Source of the DNA: Pelobates cultripes
Taxonomy: Eukaryota; Chordata; Amphibia; Anura; Pelobatidae
Assembly: GCA_933207985.1 (NCBI GenBank)
Contig: OW240912.1
Span: 105,910,184 to 105,974,183 of the forward strand
Direction of reading: 5' to 3'
DNA length: 64,000 nucleotides
Part shown: in pieces, positions 36,336 through 49,384 of the stretch
How positions within the stretch are numbered: position 1 is the stretch's first letter
Layout: each line of letters starts with the position of its first letter
Translations under genes and position numbers: made by a program
Notes under the pieces: generated by a model
What the model was told of the DNA's origin: nothing
Databases searched by the model: none
Seen by the model: only the letters and a program-made list of their open reading frames with translations

Positions 36336-37950
36336 GTTTGTTTTTTGTTTTTTAATTCTTTATTTTTCAATTTTGTAAACTTGGCACAAACAGTAAGACA
36401 AACGTTATAGCATACCGGACTGTGCAAAGGCCTGTAGTACATGTCGTGCAGTTCAACTTTGTTATACATTAAGTAGTTCAGCACATTATCTTTATACTCA
36501 GCTCTTTTCTACTGTCAACCAAGGTGTATTTTTAGAAGAGTACACTGAAGATAGCAATAACCGGCTGCCAGTTCGCCCTTCCGCCATTGTACCCTTTTTT
36601 TCCCCTCACCTTCTGTATCTACAGTGCTTGTACCACCCTTTTGCTTATCTTTTGTATCTGGTATACGCTTGGTCCCATGTAAAGCATGGGATAAGAAAAG
36701 AGAAAGGAAAAGAAAGATAAGAAAGGAAAAGATAGACATTTAGGAAGAAATGAGGGGGCACTGGAGCGCGCGGCAGGGAACAGGGGTGGCCGGTCCTTAA
36801 CGCTTGTGACCATGTTGCATTCCTATTGGCTCTGTCTATGGTGACTGTCTATCTTGTCTCCTGGCTCCTCGTGGGGCTCCTCTCACTCACCTCCCTGTCC
36901 CAGTGGGCTGTTATCCCAGGGTTCCCATATTTTTGGGAATGCTACTGTGGTGCCCTTCACCCTCGCTGTTAGGTCATCCATTAATCTGCTATCTTTGATC
37001 CTAGAAAATATTTGGGTAAAGCTCGGTCCCTCTGGCACCAACCACGCTGTGTGCGCTTAATGTGATCTTGTGCAATAGTTTTTGCTCCATCCTAGTTCAC
37101 CCCTCTAGAGACCTATTCAGGAGGTAGACCCAAGGGTCCATAGCTGGTGATTTATGGAAGATCTGTCGCACTAGTTTCTCGACCGATTTCCAAAATCTAT
37201 TTATAGTTGGGCATTCCCACCACATATGTATGTACGTTCCTCTACTACCGCACCCCCTCCAGCAGTCATCTGTGTTTATTTTATGCCTTCTTAAAAGCTT
37301 CACTGGGGTGGTGTACCCTCGGAACATGGTTTTCCACGCCTGCTCCTGAAGCGTCACGCACATTGATGTATTTTTGTTTGCTTCCCAGATTTCCTGCCAT
37401 TCAGTTCCTTCCAGGACCTCGCCAAGGTCCCGCTCCCACTGGTCTGTGTAGGTCAGTCTGCCCCACTCTGTGTTTTCGGAGCTAAGGTGGGAATACAGCA
37501 CTGTTATTAAACTCTTAGGTGTTTTCTCTGTTGCGCACAGCTTCTCGAAGAAGGTCAGCTGTCTGCAGGCTGCTATTTTGATGTGGGGGCGGTTGGCAAA
37601 GTCTCTGAGTTGCACGTATCTGAATAAGTCATAAGGTGTTAAATGATGATGTTGCTTAAGGTCTTCAAACTGTACTATTTCTCCCCCCCCTGGAACATGT
37701 GGCCTATCCTCTGTAGACCTACCCTTTCAAGGTTGCGAAATTCCCTCGCTGCCATACCCAGAGGGAAGGCTCTGTTTCGGAGCAGCTGCATTAGTGGGGA
37801 CGGGGAGGAGGCCAGGCCGTATTTGACGTTTGTCGCATCCCATATACGTATTGCGTTCAATATTGCTTGGCATGTCGCCCTTATCAAAGGTCTGTGTTCC
37901 CTCTGTACCCACATCGTAAACTGTGGGATGTCCGATCCTACCATAAGAGC
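36336..37950 (-). mobile_element. 5'-truncated L1, 3' end
   Basis: Read on the minus strand it covers the C-terminal part of ORF2, about 750 bp of 3' UTR and an end with AATAAAGAATTAAAAAACAAAAAAC. Truncation at the 5' side (about 37950) is typical of L1 insertion. It sits inside the Tc1 copy. Confidence 0.8.
37097..37944 (-). pseudogene. L1 ORF2 C-terminal fragment
   Basis: Two abutting frames: 37944-37675 (MVGSDIPQFTMWV..., RNLERVGLQR) and 37615-37097. They join through a one-base slip at the C run 37683-37690 (plus strand). The second frame carries the L1 C-terminal zinc-knuckle-like block CWRGCGSRGTYIHMWWECP, parallel to CWRCG...DLHIWWSC in the full-length L1 of this window. Endonuclease and RT catalytic motifs are absent. 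Confidence 0.8.
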
Positions 37951-38004
37951 TACTTGGAGTTACATTGTGTTGTTTAAGTGTTCCCTTTATTTTTTTGAGC
38001 AGTG

Positions 38005-38918
38005 TGTGTATATATATATATATATGTATATTTATTTATTTATTTCAAAAAGCTCACTTGCAGAACTTGATATGACACAAAATAACTGCTTTTATTGAAG
38101 CAGACAAAAATTAAAAACAGTATAGTCACAAACACACATAATGATAGCAGTGACTGAATGCTGTCGCTCTTGCACCTCTGACAGTTACTGGCACCCTATC
38201 CTCAAATCATGGAAACGTAATTTAAAAAATTAAAGAAAGATGTCGTAGGGCATTAATAAGCTTTACAGTAAAAAATTTCTCAATAATGTGCAAGTGGATG
38301 AACAATAAGGAAGGGGAAACAAAGCATATTATATAATATCTACTATATAAAAAATATATAATATAATTGCAACAATAGTAGTTTAAGCAAAAAAAATGGA
38401 ATTAATTAGCTGTTTACAATTTTATTAATAACGTTCCCCTGATGCTGTCCTATGGATGACAACATGTTAAAGGTATAACATACATAGATATAAATATACC
38501 GGTGCATCCTGATACAGATGATATGAGGGCACTGTTCTTGCTAGATTACAAGCTGATCATTTAAGGTTCAAAGCAATGCTGGTTGTTTTTACACAACAAC
38601 TTAATGTGTTTTTAATGTATCTCATTAAACATTGGAGAATACTGTGGGTTCTGAAGCAAATGATCTTCAATGTTTGGCACTAAAACCACTGAAAATCAAC
38701 CCCCACGATGTAAGCTACATTATACTGAAATACAAAGTAATGATAGGATTCTGAAAGAATACACAGCTGCATAAAGCTATATAAACACTGAACAAACATC
38801 TGATGAAACTGGCATTCCAAAAATATAGTGTTTGCACGTTAAGCTGAATAACTAAGCATATTTTAAAAGGAACACATTATTCGGTCATATACAAGTTAGA
38901 TGGTTTGCTGCTATAGAA
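38005..38918. other. Unassigned AT-rich DNA
   Basis: Short TA run at 38008-38024; otherwise no feature. Confidence 0.4.
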
Positions 38919-39052
38919 GGGTTTTCCAAACTCTGGTACTCCAATTGTCGGTGTACTGCAACTCCCATGATTCTTTGAATGAAACAAATAGCCAGAGAAT
39001 CATGGGAGCTGAAGTTCAGCAACATCTGGAGGGCAAGAGTTTAGAGAACCCT
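38919..39052. mobile_element. hAT-type foldback MITE
   Basis: GGGTTTTCCAAACTCTGG at the left and AGTTTAGAGAACCC at the right, with internal AACTCCCATGATTCT mirrored by AGAATCATGGGAGCT. The whole element is close to a palindrome. Confidence 0.7.
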
Positions 39053-39187
39053 GTACTATGACAGTGTTGTCCATCTGGTGGTGATAAAGCACAATTAGAA
39101 GGTTTTAATTTTCAAACAAAATCAGTGCTTATATTCAACCACATTACCACCCTATAGGTTTCTTTATATAAATTAGGTTTTATTAGT

Positions 39188-39558
39188 TTAAAGGACCACT
39201 ATAGGCACCCAGACCACTTCAGCTTAATGAAGTGGTCTGGGTGCCAGGTCCATCTAGGGTTAACCCTGCCTGCTGTAAACATAGCAGTTTCAGTCTCATG
39301 GAGGCACTTCCGCGCTTCTCACTGTGATTTTCACAGTGAGAAGACGCCAGCGTCAATAGGACTGACTGAATGCGAATTCTGTCGAAGAGGGAGGGTCCCC
39401 AGCGCCGAGGGAGCCCGGCGCTGGAGAACGGTAAGTGTTCAACCCCTTCCTCCCTCTAGAGCCCGGCGGGAGTGGGACCCTGAGGGTGGGGGGGACCTAA
39501 ACACCATATAGTGCCAGGAAACCAAGTTGGTTTTCCTGGCACTATAGTGGTTCTTTAA
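39188..39558. mobile_element. Complete TTAA-flanked MITE
   Basis: Left TTAAAGGACCACTATAGG, right CACTATAGTGGTTCTTTAA; both ends carry TTAA. The left part repeats 10028-10085 almost exactly (hairpin GGCACCCAGACCACTTCA...), and a right hairpin, GTGCCAGGAAACCAAGTTGG with CCAGGCAC-type partner, mirrors it. Non-coding, 371 bp. This copy defines the family's borders. Confidence 0.85.
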
Positions 39559-40699
39559 TTGTATCCAGACCCCTAACCTATGTTTCAATGCTTGTCGACG
39601 CATTGAAAAGATTAACGCTCCTCTATATCACCATTTTCCTTTACTCCCCATGGATGTCTGCATCTATTTTATCATTATCATCAACCTTTCCCACATTTTA
39701 TAACATCTATCGATTTTTTTTATTTATTTTTTTTTCCCATGTTTTCATTTTTTTTTTTTTCTCCAGTAATGTATCGCTCACACTTCACCTATATCGAGTA
39801 TGAATCCTTTCTACTTACTAATCACAATCCTCCCATCTTCTACTCGCATAGCGTTCTTCACTGCCACATTCTACGCCTTTGGCATCCCTACCTGTCAGCA
39901 TTCTGTAGCATCACCTTTGCTATCCCTCAGCACCCAATGCCTGTCTTTCACACACTTTTTAAACTGTAACTACCCTTCCTGCCTCTAGTGATGATATGTC
40001 CACATCCTTCCAATATGTAAACAATCTATGATAGCAACCTTTTCATTGGATTTTATGTCATCCATCACACAGCTCCATGGAAATGTTGAAGATGAGCAAA
40101 AAACTATTACGACCACTTCAAAAGCCTGGGCATAGTTTTAAAGGAGTTCATAATGGACCCAATGTGATTTATCCTTCAAACACTGGACCAGTGGTGTGTG
40201 ATTAAAGGAGGCCACGTAAGAGGTTACATGTTATCTAGTGCTTAGGGGACATAAAATAACCATATGTGAAAAATGTATGAATATATTTTGCTGTTTTCTT
40301 TATACCTTTTTTTGCTATTTTCTTTATTTCTAATTTTTATGAAATGATGTTTAAATCTGTTGACTTTTGATAATTTACTTATTCATTTATCTCTCTTTCA
40401 TATACCTGTGTATGTATTTTAGGGTAGTTTAGTTTATTTTATTTTTTCGGCATTAACTGTTGCCAATAGCATTATCAGGCATTATCAAGTGCATCTTTCT
40501 TTGCTTATTAATCCTACCGCACACCATTTGGTAGGAGAATTAAGTATGTCATGAACAGATAACCTGTTATGGGGAAATGGGAAAAAACAATAAAATTAAT
40601 TGTTTCAGATGAGATAATGCAGGCATACACAAATGTTTTTTTCCACAAAATGACATAACACAGCATGCCATGGAAATGAAAAATAATTGATTGAGAAAA
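39559..40699. other. Unassigned DNA
   Basis: T-rich stretches; overlapping frames of 60-76 codons without motifs. No gene called. Confidence 0.4.
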
Positions 40700-40831
40700 C
40701 AATGTACAAAATTATATATTTAACCACCTGCTTAATATCGTGTAGGACCCTATGTCAACAAGGCTCTGATGCACCAACACTCCACAATGTGCCCTGTGAT
40801 TTCTAGCACCAAGACATTAGCGGCAGATCCT

Positions 40832-41460
40832 TTAAGTTCTGCAAGTTGTGAAGTGGGGCTTCCATAGATCATACTCGTTGTTCCAGCATGAGATCTGGGA
40901 AATTTGGAGGCCAAGGCAACAACTTAAAAGTTTTGCCATGTTCCTCAAACCATTCCTGAACAATTTTTGCAGTGTGGCAACATTCATTATCCTGCTGAAA
41001 GGGGTCATTGATATCAGGGAACACCCAGGTTGTCCCAGGAGAACATTGCCCAGAGCAAAACACTCCTTCCACAGGCCTGCCTTCCCCATAGTGCATCCTG
41101 CTGCCATCTTTTCCCAAGGTAAACGACACACATGCACTCTGCCATCTACTTGGTCTAAAAGAAATTGTGAGTCATCAGAGCAGGCAAATTGCTTCCATTG
41201 CTCTGTGGTCCGGTTTGGACGCTCACCTCCCTATTGAAAGCACTTTCAGCATCATGGGCACTCTGACTGGTCTGAGTCTTAGCATCACCACACGTAGAAA
41301 ACTGCGATGCACTGTCTGTTCCGACACTTTTATATCATGGCCAGCATTCATTTTTTTCAGCAATTTGAGCTACAGTAGCTCTTCTGTGTGAATGGACCAA
41401 ACAAGCTAGCCTTCTCTCCCTACATGCATCATGACGCTGGTTCACCAGTTGCCCTTCCTT
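40832..41460 (-). pseudogene. Tc1-like transposase, frameshifted
   Basis: Minus-strand pieces in alternating frames: MHVCRLPWEKMAAGCTMGKA (41137 down), and QDNECCHTAKIVQEWFEEHG with LLPWPPNFPDLM (about 41010-40880). QDN and the LPWPPN-PDL block are the second-Asp and pre-Glu signatures of Tc1 enzymes. Several shifts and substitutions (NPIE lost) show it is dead. Confidence 0.75.
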
Positions 41461-41490
41461 GCACCACATTTGGTAGGTACTAACCACTGC

Positions 41491-41560
41491 ATATTATCCA
41501 TTGTACAGCTCTTCGGAATCTAATGGTGCTATATAAATAATAAAATAATAATAATAATAT
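41491..41560 (+). mobile_element. Very short L2-like 3' tail inserted in Tc1
   Basis: ATTATCCATTGTACAGCTC, TGGTGCTATATAAATAAT and an (AAT)n tail interrupt the Tc1 sequence CCACTGCA|...GGGAACACCCC. It is a 70-bp extreme 5' truncation of the L2-like family at 19562. Confidence 0.65.
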
Positions 41561-42384
41561 TGGGAACACCCCAAAAGACTTGCCATTTTTTAGATGCTCT
41601 GACCCAGGTCTGACATCATACCATCTGGTAACACTTATATGAACTTTTCCTGATGTGTATTTTTTAACTATATTTATTTTTTATATTTTTTCATATATTT
41701 TATATTTTAACATTATTTGTCCAATAAACTGGCTTTTATTCCTATCCAGTTTGAGAACCATCGCTTTATATCTGTTGTTGTTACACTGTGTAACAATATT
41801 TTAGCCTGCAGTTCCTCATACTGTATTGTTACAATATGATACATTTTTCTATGTATATCCATACTAGATACTAAGTTTATCATATATCATTTGGTACAGG
41901 TGCCAGTCATTCTGCTCTATAGCAGTAATAGAGACACTTGCACTGCACACTTCTGTTCCAGATACATTTTTACTTCTATTGTTACTTTGACTTTTATTTT
42001 TATTTTTATTTTTTTTACATTTACTTTCTTACATTTTTATTCATTCACTTATTTATCCATTCTATTTCCATTATTTATCATCAATTTCTTGAATTACATT
42101 TATCCTGTTTCTACTTTATTTAGATCCATCTTAAAGGTACAGCACCACTATATTTATATCCTCTTTTATATATAGGTATACACTCATTTGTAGCCATATT
42201 CTAGGCCTGGTATTTATAAACACTTTTTAGTGTCTCTTCTCAGTTATTCTTTTATAGGTTTTAGTAGATGCTTATTTTTTCCCAGTTCTTTGAGCAGCCT
42301 AGCACCAGTCCTACTCCCTCACCTCTGGGTAACACATTAGGTGTACCAGTATCCATTATCACATGAAATTCAAGAACTGACTAT

Positions 42385-42456
42385 TCACTCTGCCGTATAT
42401 ATCCCACCCGATGACAGGTGCCATTGTCATGGGGTGGGATATATTCGGCAGAGTGA
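42385..42456. repeat. 25-bp inverted repeat at Tc1 end
   Basis: Arms 42385-42409 and 42432-42456 (TCACTCTGCCGTATATATCC... and its inverse) differ at one base. The loop holds GATGACAGGTGCCATTGTCATG, itself a hairpin. Confidence 0.85.
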
Positions 42457-42664
42457 CTCTATTTTTAATATTGTTGCTGATAAGTGTATATGTTGCATGT
42501 ATATATTTTTTTTTTCTGCAATATGTTACATTTTTGTGAATTGTTATTTATAATAATATTATATAACATTATTTATTACTGAAGAGAAATACAATGTGAC
42601 TATATAATAGACTTGTGCATTGTTGATTTTCATTTACAAAACAATGAGAAATGACTGACATACA

Positions 42665-44449
<1,785 letters not shown>

Positions 44450-45144
44450 CAGTGGCGTCTCCAGAATTCATACTTAGGGGGGCACATAAGGGGCCAGGGA
44501 CAAAAGTAGGGTGGCAGTTATAAAACGTGTGAATATATATATATATATATATATATACACCTACATACTGTATGTGTGTGTGTACACATATACATACACA
44601 GGGCTCGACAAATTCCAGTCCCCATGACTAGACATTGCGCCCTGGTGCCTAGCATTTGTTAGCCCTTTGCTAAGCCACGCAGGAAACATTAAAGTTGTCC
44701 GTCGCGGGAAGCATGGAGGCTGCACGCGAGGGAGCAGTAACCTTCCTGCAGTTCCTCTCTACTCCCTCACGTGCTGTTTAGTGACATTACATCACACCGG
44801 CCCTGGCATCACTACAGAGAGCACGCAGGTGAGCAGAGAGAAACTGCAGGAAGATTGAGAGGAGACACACTGGATGCCAGAGAAAGATCCACTCAGTTCT
44901 CCCAAAGGTAGATGGATTTCTGAGTGTGTGAGAAAATGTGTGTGTGTGTGTGTGTGTGAATGTGTCTCAGTGTGTGTGTGTGTGTGTGTGTGTCTCAGTC
45001 AGAGAGTGTGTGCCTGTGACTGTATGTCTGTCAGAATGTGTGTATGTCTGTCAGTGTGTGTCTCAGTCAGAGATTGTGGAATTGCATACGGAAAGGCGAT
45101 CTTCCATGCAGAGGCAGAGCTTGTGTGCCAGGGAGGCTGCTGCA

Positions 45145-45276
45145 CAGTGGCAGAACTAACTAAAAGAGTGGGCCCTGGTGCAAAAACTGTTTTGGGCCCC
45201 TGAAGACACATGCCACTCGATGGGCCCCGGTGTAACTGCAACATCAGCACTCCCTGACCCTGTAGTTCCACCGCTG
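45145..45276. mobile_element. 132-bp hAT-like MITE
   Basis: Left CAGTGGCAGAACTA, right (inverted) CAGCGGTGGAACTA, interior with GGGCCCTGGTGCAAAAAC and GGGCCCCGGTGTAACTGC, also partly mirrored. It lies inside hAT-like copy 2. Confidence 0.65.
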
Positions 45277-45544
45277 CGCCTTTCTTATTACAGGCAAGAC
45301 ACCTTTTCACGGAAGCTGGAAAACCTTTTCAGGAGATGCAAGATAATTTCCCATGGTGCTTAAAAGGGGCTGTGGTGAAGTGTGTGTATAGAGAAGTTTA
45401 TGGTGTACTATGTGTAACTATGGCTGTAGTGTGGGCACATGCTCATGTATAGAAGCTTTTGAGATTGTGTGTGTGCATCTAAGGGCTGCATTGTGAGTGT
45501 ATGTGTATTGGGGTTGCATTTTGTGCTTATCAAGGAGCTCTAGT

Positions 45545-45548
<4 letters not shown>

Positions 45549-45596
<48 letters not shown>
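45549..45596. repeat. (TA)n microsatellite
   Basis: 48 bp, at the same element position as the 97-bp array at 30680. Confidence 0.95.
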
Positions 45597-45597
<1 letters not shown>

Positions 45598-46068
45598 AGA
45601 TTCAGTGTGTAATGGGGTGTAGCATGTATGTATGTATGAATGTATGTGTGTGGGGGGAGGGTGAAGGTATGTGGGGAAGAAGTGTTTATGTGGGTGAAGA
45701 GATGATGTGTGTGAGGGGTGTACTGTGTGTGTAGACAAAGGTGTACTCTGTGTTGGTGGGGGTGTGCTGTATGTGAGGGGTTTACTGTGTTCAGGGGGGT
45801 GTAGAGAGTGGCATAGGGAAGAGCTTTAGAATTTTTACTTTAATAATTATTTTAAAAAGAAAATATTCCTCTTTCCCTGATCTCACCTTGCAGGGAGGAG
45901 GTGGCATAATCAGATCCATGGTGGTTGAGAAGGCTGCCTATCCATTGGGTACAGTGGAGGTCATGGGAGGAGAGGTATCTCAAGCACTTACACAGACTGA
46001 CCCATGCAAACCCACAGACTTCCATATACAAACCCACAGACTGACCCATACACATACACAGACTGACC

Positions 46069-46073
<5 letters not shown>

Positions 46074-46100
<27 letters not shown>
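46074..46100. repeat. (CA)n microsatellite
   Basis: Short CA run within hAT-like copy 2. Confidence 0.9.
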
Positions 46101-46103
<3 letters not shown>

Positions 46104-46727
46104 CCATACACATAGACTGCCCCCCCACATAGAGTGACCCATACACACACAGTCTGACCCACCAAACACACACGCTGCAGTGTGATGAAAGAAGCTGTGA
46201 TGTTTTGTACAAATCAGTCAATCATGCCTGTATAACAAAGTACTCACTTTATTAATACATATATAACAGGATCGTCATATTGCAGCCTTGTTACACAGGG
46301 TTTCTGCAGCCGCCATTTCAAATCCCTGGAACATTCCACCCACTGCCAACAGGAACAGGAAGTATAGAACCAAAAAAAAGGAAGTGCATCATTCACAGCC
46401 AACAACAGCCCAACTGCCCATACATCACAATACATACACTCATACACTCACACACACATACCAGCCCAACATTCCATACATCACAGAAGCTATATTGAAA
46501 TGGCTGACATGATCAATATCAGCAAGCGCACACAACAAATGATTCCAAAATCCAAAAACTATTTGCTAAGTGCCATGAAACCTTCAATGTCCAAATAAAT
46601 TGGAATTTAAAACTGATGAATATATAATGAGCATATGACTAGCACTACTCATTTAAATATTTATTATATTTAAATTGGTGAACACCAAATTAATGTGTAT
46701 TAATTTTCATGTATAATAATTATGATC

Positions 46728-46742
46728 AAATATGAAGATAAC
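46728..46742 (+). repeat. L1 target-site duplication, left
   Basis: AAATATGAAGATAAC, repeated exactly at 54491-54505 directly after the poly(A) tail. Confidence 0.9.
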
Positions 46743-46745
46743 GAG

Positions 46746-46756
46746 GGGGCGTGGCC
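46746..46756 (+). promoter_or_regulatory. GC-box-like motif at L1 5' end
   Basis: GGGGGCGTGGCC begins three bases into the element. GAGGGGGCAGAGC (element ending at 4404, minus) and GGGGGCGGAGCC (63476) occupy the same place in two other L1s of the window. A Sp1/KLF-type site near the start would suit an internal promoter; that is inference. Confidence 0.5.
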
Positions 46757-46844
46757 TGGACGAGCATGGTGCAGGACGCATAGTGCGAGAGCTCTGCACC
46801 CCTGGCCGGCTAAATTAGCTATCAAAGCACGGCACGGAGCGGCG

Positions 46845-47927
46845 ATGGTGAGAACTAAGAAGCCCCTACCCTCGGGAGCAGCGGCGGCAAGCTCCCCGCA
46901 CCGTAATACCGGTCCCATGGACGATTTTCTCGCCACTCCGTCCGACCTTCGCGGCACCCGCCATGTGGACAAGATGGCGCCCGGGTCCCCGGACTCGGAG
47001 ATGACGGGGGACTCCCAGTCGGAACCCAACCAAACAGGAGACCTGTCTCAAATTAGAATGAAGCTCTCACAGATCTCCAGGAGGATGCTCACCAAAGCTG
47101 ATACAGGCCCCATTGTACAGGAACTCAGAGCTGCACTGAGGGAAGAGCTGGCAGGCCTGCGCGCAGATCTGTCCACCCTGGAGCAGAGAGTGGATGAAAT
47201 GGAGTCGGTGGCGAGGGGCTGTGACGACCAGCACAGAGCAACATAAGTGGCAGTTACTAGGCAGGGTAACATGCTCCTCACCCTCCGGAGACAAGTGGAG
47301 GATTTGGAGAACAGAAGCAGATGCAATAATATCCACGTCCGCGGCCTGCCTGAAAGGGCAGACGAGCTGCTCCCAGACACCCTGTCGGCGCTGTTTACAC
47401 AGCTCCTCGGAGCTGCACCGACCACTACGCTCACCATAGACCGCGCTCACAGAGCCCTGGGGCCTGCGAGACAGGATGGCAGCCCCAGAGACGTAGTCTG
47501 CTGCATCACCGCCCCAGGCCTACGAGACAGAATTATGGCGGCAGCCAGGGGCCTCCCATCCATACAGTTTCGAGGAACGGCAGTTTCACTGTACCAGGAT
47601 CTCTCTAGCCTGACCCTAGATGCGAGGCGGGCATTGAGGCCGGTCACCAGTGCCCTGAGAGACAAGGGGATTCCGTATCGCTGGGGTTTCCCGTTCAGTC
47701 TGCAGGCTAAACATGGGAATACCTGGATCACGGCCCGCTGGCCTGAAGACGTCCCAAGGTTCCAGAGGGCCCTGGGTCTAGCACCATCGAGAATACGAAA
47801 CTGGATTCTGGACGAAGCGGCTGCTTCACGAAGAGATCCACTGCTGCCGCTGCAGGACGCCGATGCGGCTACAGGTAGACCGCCGGAGCCGCGCAGGAGA
47901 GGTGGGCCGGACGGCCCAGAAGAATAG
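46845..47927 (+). pseudogene. L1 ORF1 protein with one in-frame stop
   Basis: One frame of 361 codons interrupted once, by TAA at 47244-47246. I chose ATG 46845 (MVRTKKPLPSG) because the earlier ATG at 46722 is in the host flank. The protein has a basic, Ala/Pro-rich N-terminus, a coiled coil (about residues 65-155, LSQIRMKLSQISRRML through LTLRRQVEDLENR, crossing the stop), an RRM-type domain starting CNNIHVRGLPE, and a C-terminal domain (RFRGTAVS-like, here IQFRGTAVSLYQDL, then GIPYRWGFPF). ORF1p binds element RNA as a trimer. The stop cuts the coiled coil from the RNA-binding part, so read-through or repair would be needed for function. Confidence 0.88.
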
Positions 47928-49384
47928 GACGCCATCACACAGGTCGGCTGGGGTTTGGTGGGTTGTCTGTCTTTGCTGGGGACCACATCACCGGACTGAT
48001 ATTTAGGGAGGGGGGTTTGTGGACTGGGGGATACTCAGACTGGCTCACAGATCTGTGACTTTCCGTAGCCGCTGCACACGGTACGGCCAGGCCCTGCCAA
48101 TGCCACGTGCACATGAGAACAACAGCCACCAAGGGACTGTGATACCTGGGTGAATCACGCGGCCAGGGACTCCTGCTTACACATCAGTCGGGGCTTTACT
48201 CTGGGTCACTTCACACCGATGGTCTATGCTGGATCTTTGGGAGGGGAGAGGGGTCATGGCGGGACTTATGGGTCTCCTTCCCTCAGAAGGCGGCCGTACA
48301 GGGACCTAGTGTCCTGGGCCTCACCACCAGATCGCAAGCCTTGTATTTTAATGTAGGATGTATTTTGGACATTGCACTCACGATTTGCCCACATAGCTGC
48401 ACGATAGACCGGAGCCGAGGATTTGATCTGTCAGGGGCTAGGTGGGGACGCATCTAGATGAGGGAGGTAGGGGATTAGGAGCACGGGTTAGAGAGCCTGG
48501 GACCGCACGCGTCCGAGGACAGCTCCCATGATAGGGGACCTTAGTCTGGCTGACACACACTCCTACATGCTGGGTAACTGAGATAAGGGGGACCCAGGCC
48601 CAAACTAAAGTAGAAGACGACAATATTGGCCTAAACGCTCCAAACGGTTCCACGCCTTCCGCCCTGCCAGAGTTCCACACCCATGGCCGTTGCCCCGACT
48701 CTGCCCGTACTTAGCCATACTGCCGCTGACCCGCGGAAAAGTGACCGCAGACCACCTGTGACCGACTGCGCACTAACCCCCCCCCCCCTCGCTAGGCCAC
48801 TGGGGAGGACTAAAAGTCAAAGAGGCCGTGATTACACACTGACCCCAGGCAGGCAGGGGTACCCTCCTACACTACAGTGACACCAGCGACCCCAGGGAGG
48901 ACGGGCCGCCCCCCCCCGGCCGGACTTGAACGACCGCATATGACCCGAAATGACTGACTAGGAATGACAGCCATCACGCCTACCGACCTGCCTACATGTC
49001 CTTGGCCAGGGGGGCAGACGACTAGTGGTTTTGACTCACACACACCTAACCGACACCCTCGGAGAGTATTGACTGTAACGAACTGACAAGCCCAACCTAC
49101 ATAGTTAGAGAACACCCACACTGGGCACATGGGTTACATTGTGATCTAACCACCCAGACCGGGCGCTGTGCCGGTGCTCGCTTGGTCTAGTGCCCCGCGA
49201 CAGACACCACATCTAAATTCGGTGGGAGACGGCGGTCCACCCCCAAGGAGTGGCCCGCGCGACTCATCCTCCCCCGGTGTCGAGTCTCTGAGACCCGTGA
49301 GAGGTCCCTACTAGATCCTCTCCTTCTTTTCTACTCTCTCACCTGTTAGCCTCTCCCCCGCTCACACCTCCTTTGCCTGGAACA
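47928..49384 (+). other. L1 inter-ORF spacer, 1.45 kb
   Basis: GC-rich, stops in every frame, with no recognisable domain. It is far longer than the spacer of mammalian L1 (tens of bases). It may hold a signal for ORF2 translation, but nothing specific can be read. Confidence 0.6.

Larger units (their letters stand above)
34065..38004 (-). mobile_element. Tc1 element broken by two insertions
   Basis: TIR CACTGCTCAAAAAAATAAAG at 34065 matches its inverse at 37985-38004, so one Tc1 copy spans the interval; it lies in TATATA sequence. The transposase is on the minus strand. A solo LTR (34551-35922) and a 5'-truncated L1 (about 36336-37950) split it. The N-terminal part of the transposase is missing beside the L1, either lost at L1 insertion or deleted earlier. 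Confidence 0.85.
40700..42488 (-). mobile_element. Decayed Tc1 element, second family
   Basis: Left side has ACCACCTGCTTAATATCGTG (40723), the usual terminal region of a vertebrate Tc1 family. Right side has ATATCCCACCC, GACAGGTGCCATTGTCATG and GTTGCTGATAAGTGTATA (about 42400-42490), matching the other terminal region. The transposase between is minus-strand and broken. An L2-like tail (41491-41560) and AT-rich insertion or divergence (about 41650-42330) interrupt it. Confidence 0.65.
44450..46185 (-). mobile_element. Non-autonomous hAT-like element, copy 2 (inverted)
   Basis: Begins CAGTGGCGTCTCCAG (44450), which is the inverse of the right end of copy 1. The same blocks follow in reverse: GGGGCCAGGGACAAAAG, TA run, CAGGGCTCGACAAATTCC, GGGGTTGCATTTTGTGC, TA run (45549-45596), AATCAGATCCATGGTGG, CAGACTGACCCAT. 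The far end is missing, so the copy is truncated near 46185. It lacks the nested element of copy 1 and carries a different small MITE at 45145-45276. Confidence 0.75.

Noticed and set aside
46722..46844. Earlier ATG for L1 ORF1
   Set aside because: The ATG lies in the host flank before the target duplication; the element's own first in-frame ATG is 46845.
47447..47986. 179-codon minus-strand frame
   Set aside because: Antisense shadow of the GC-rich L1 ORF1; no family signature.
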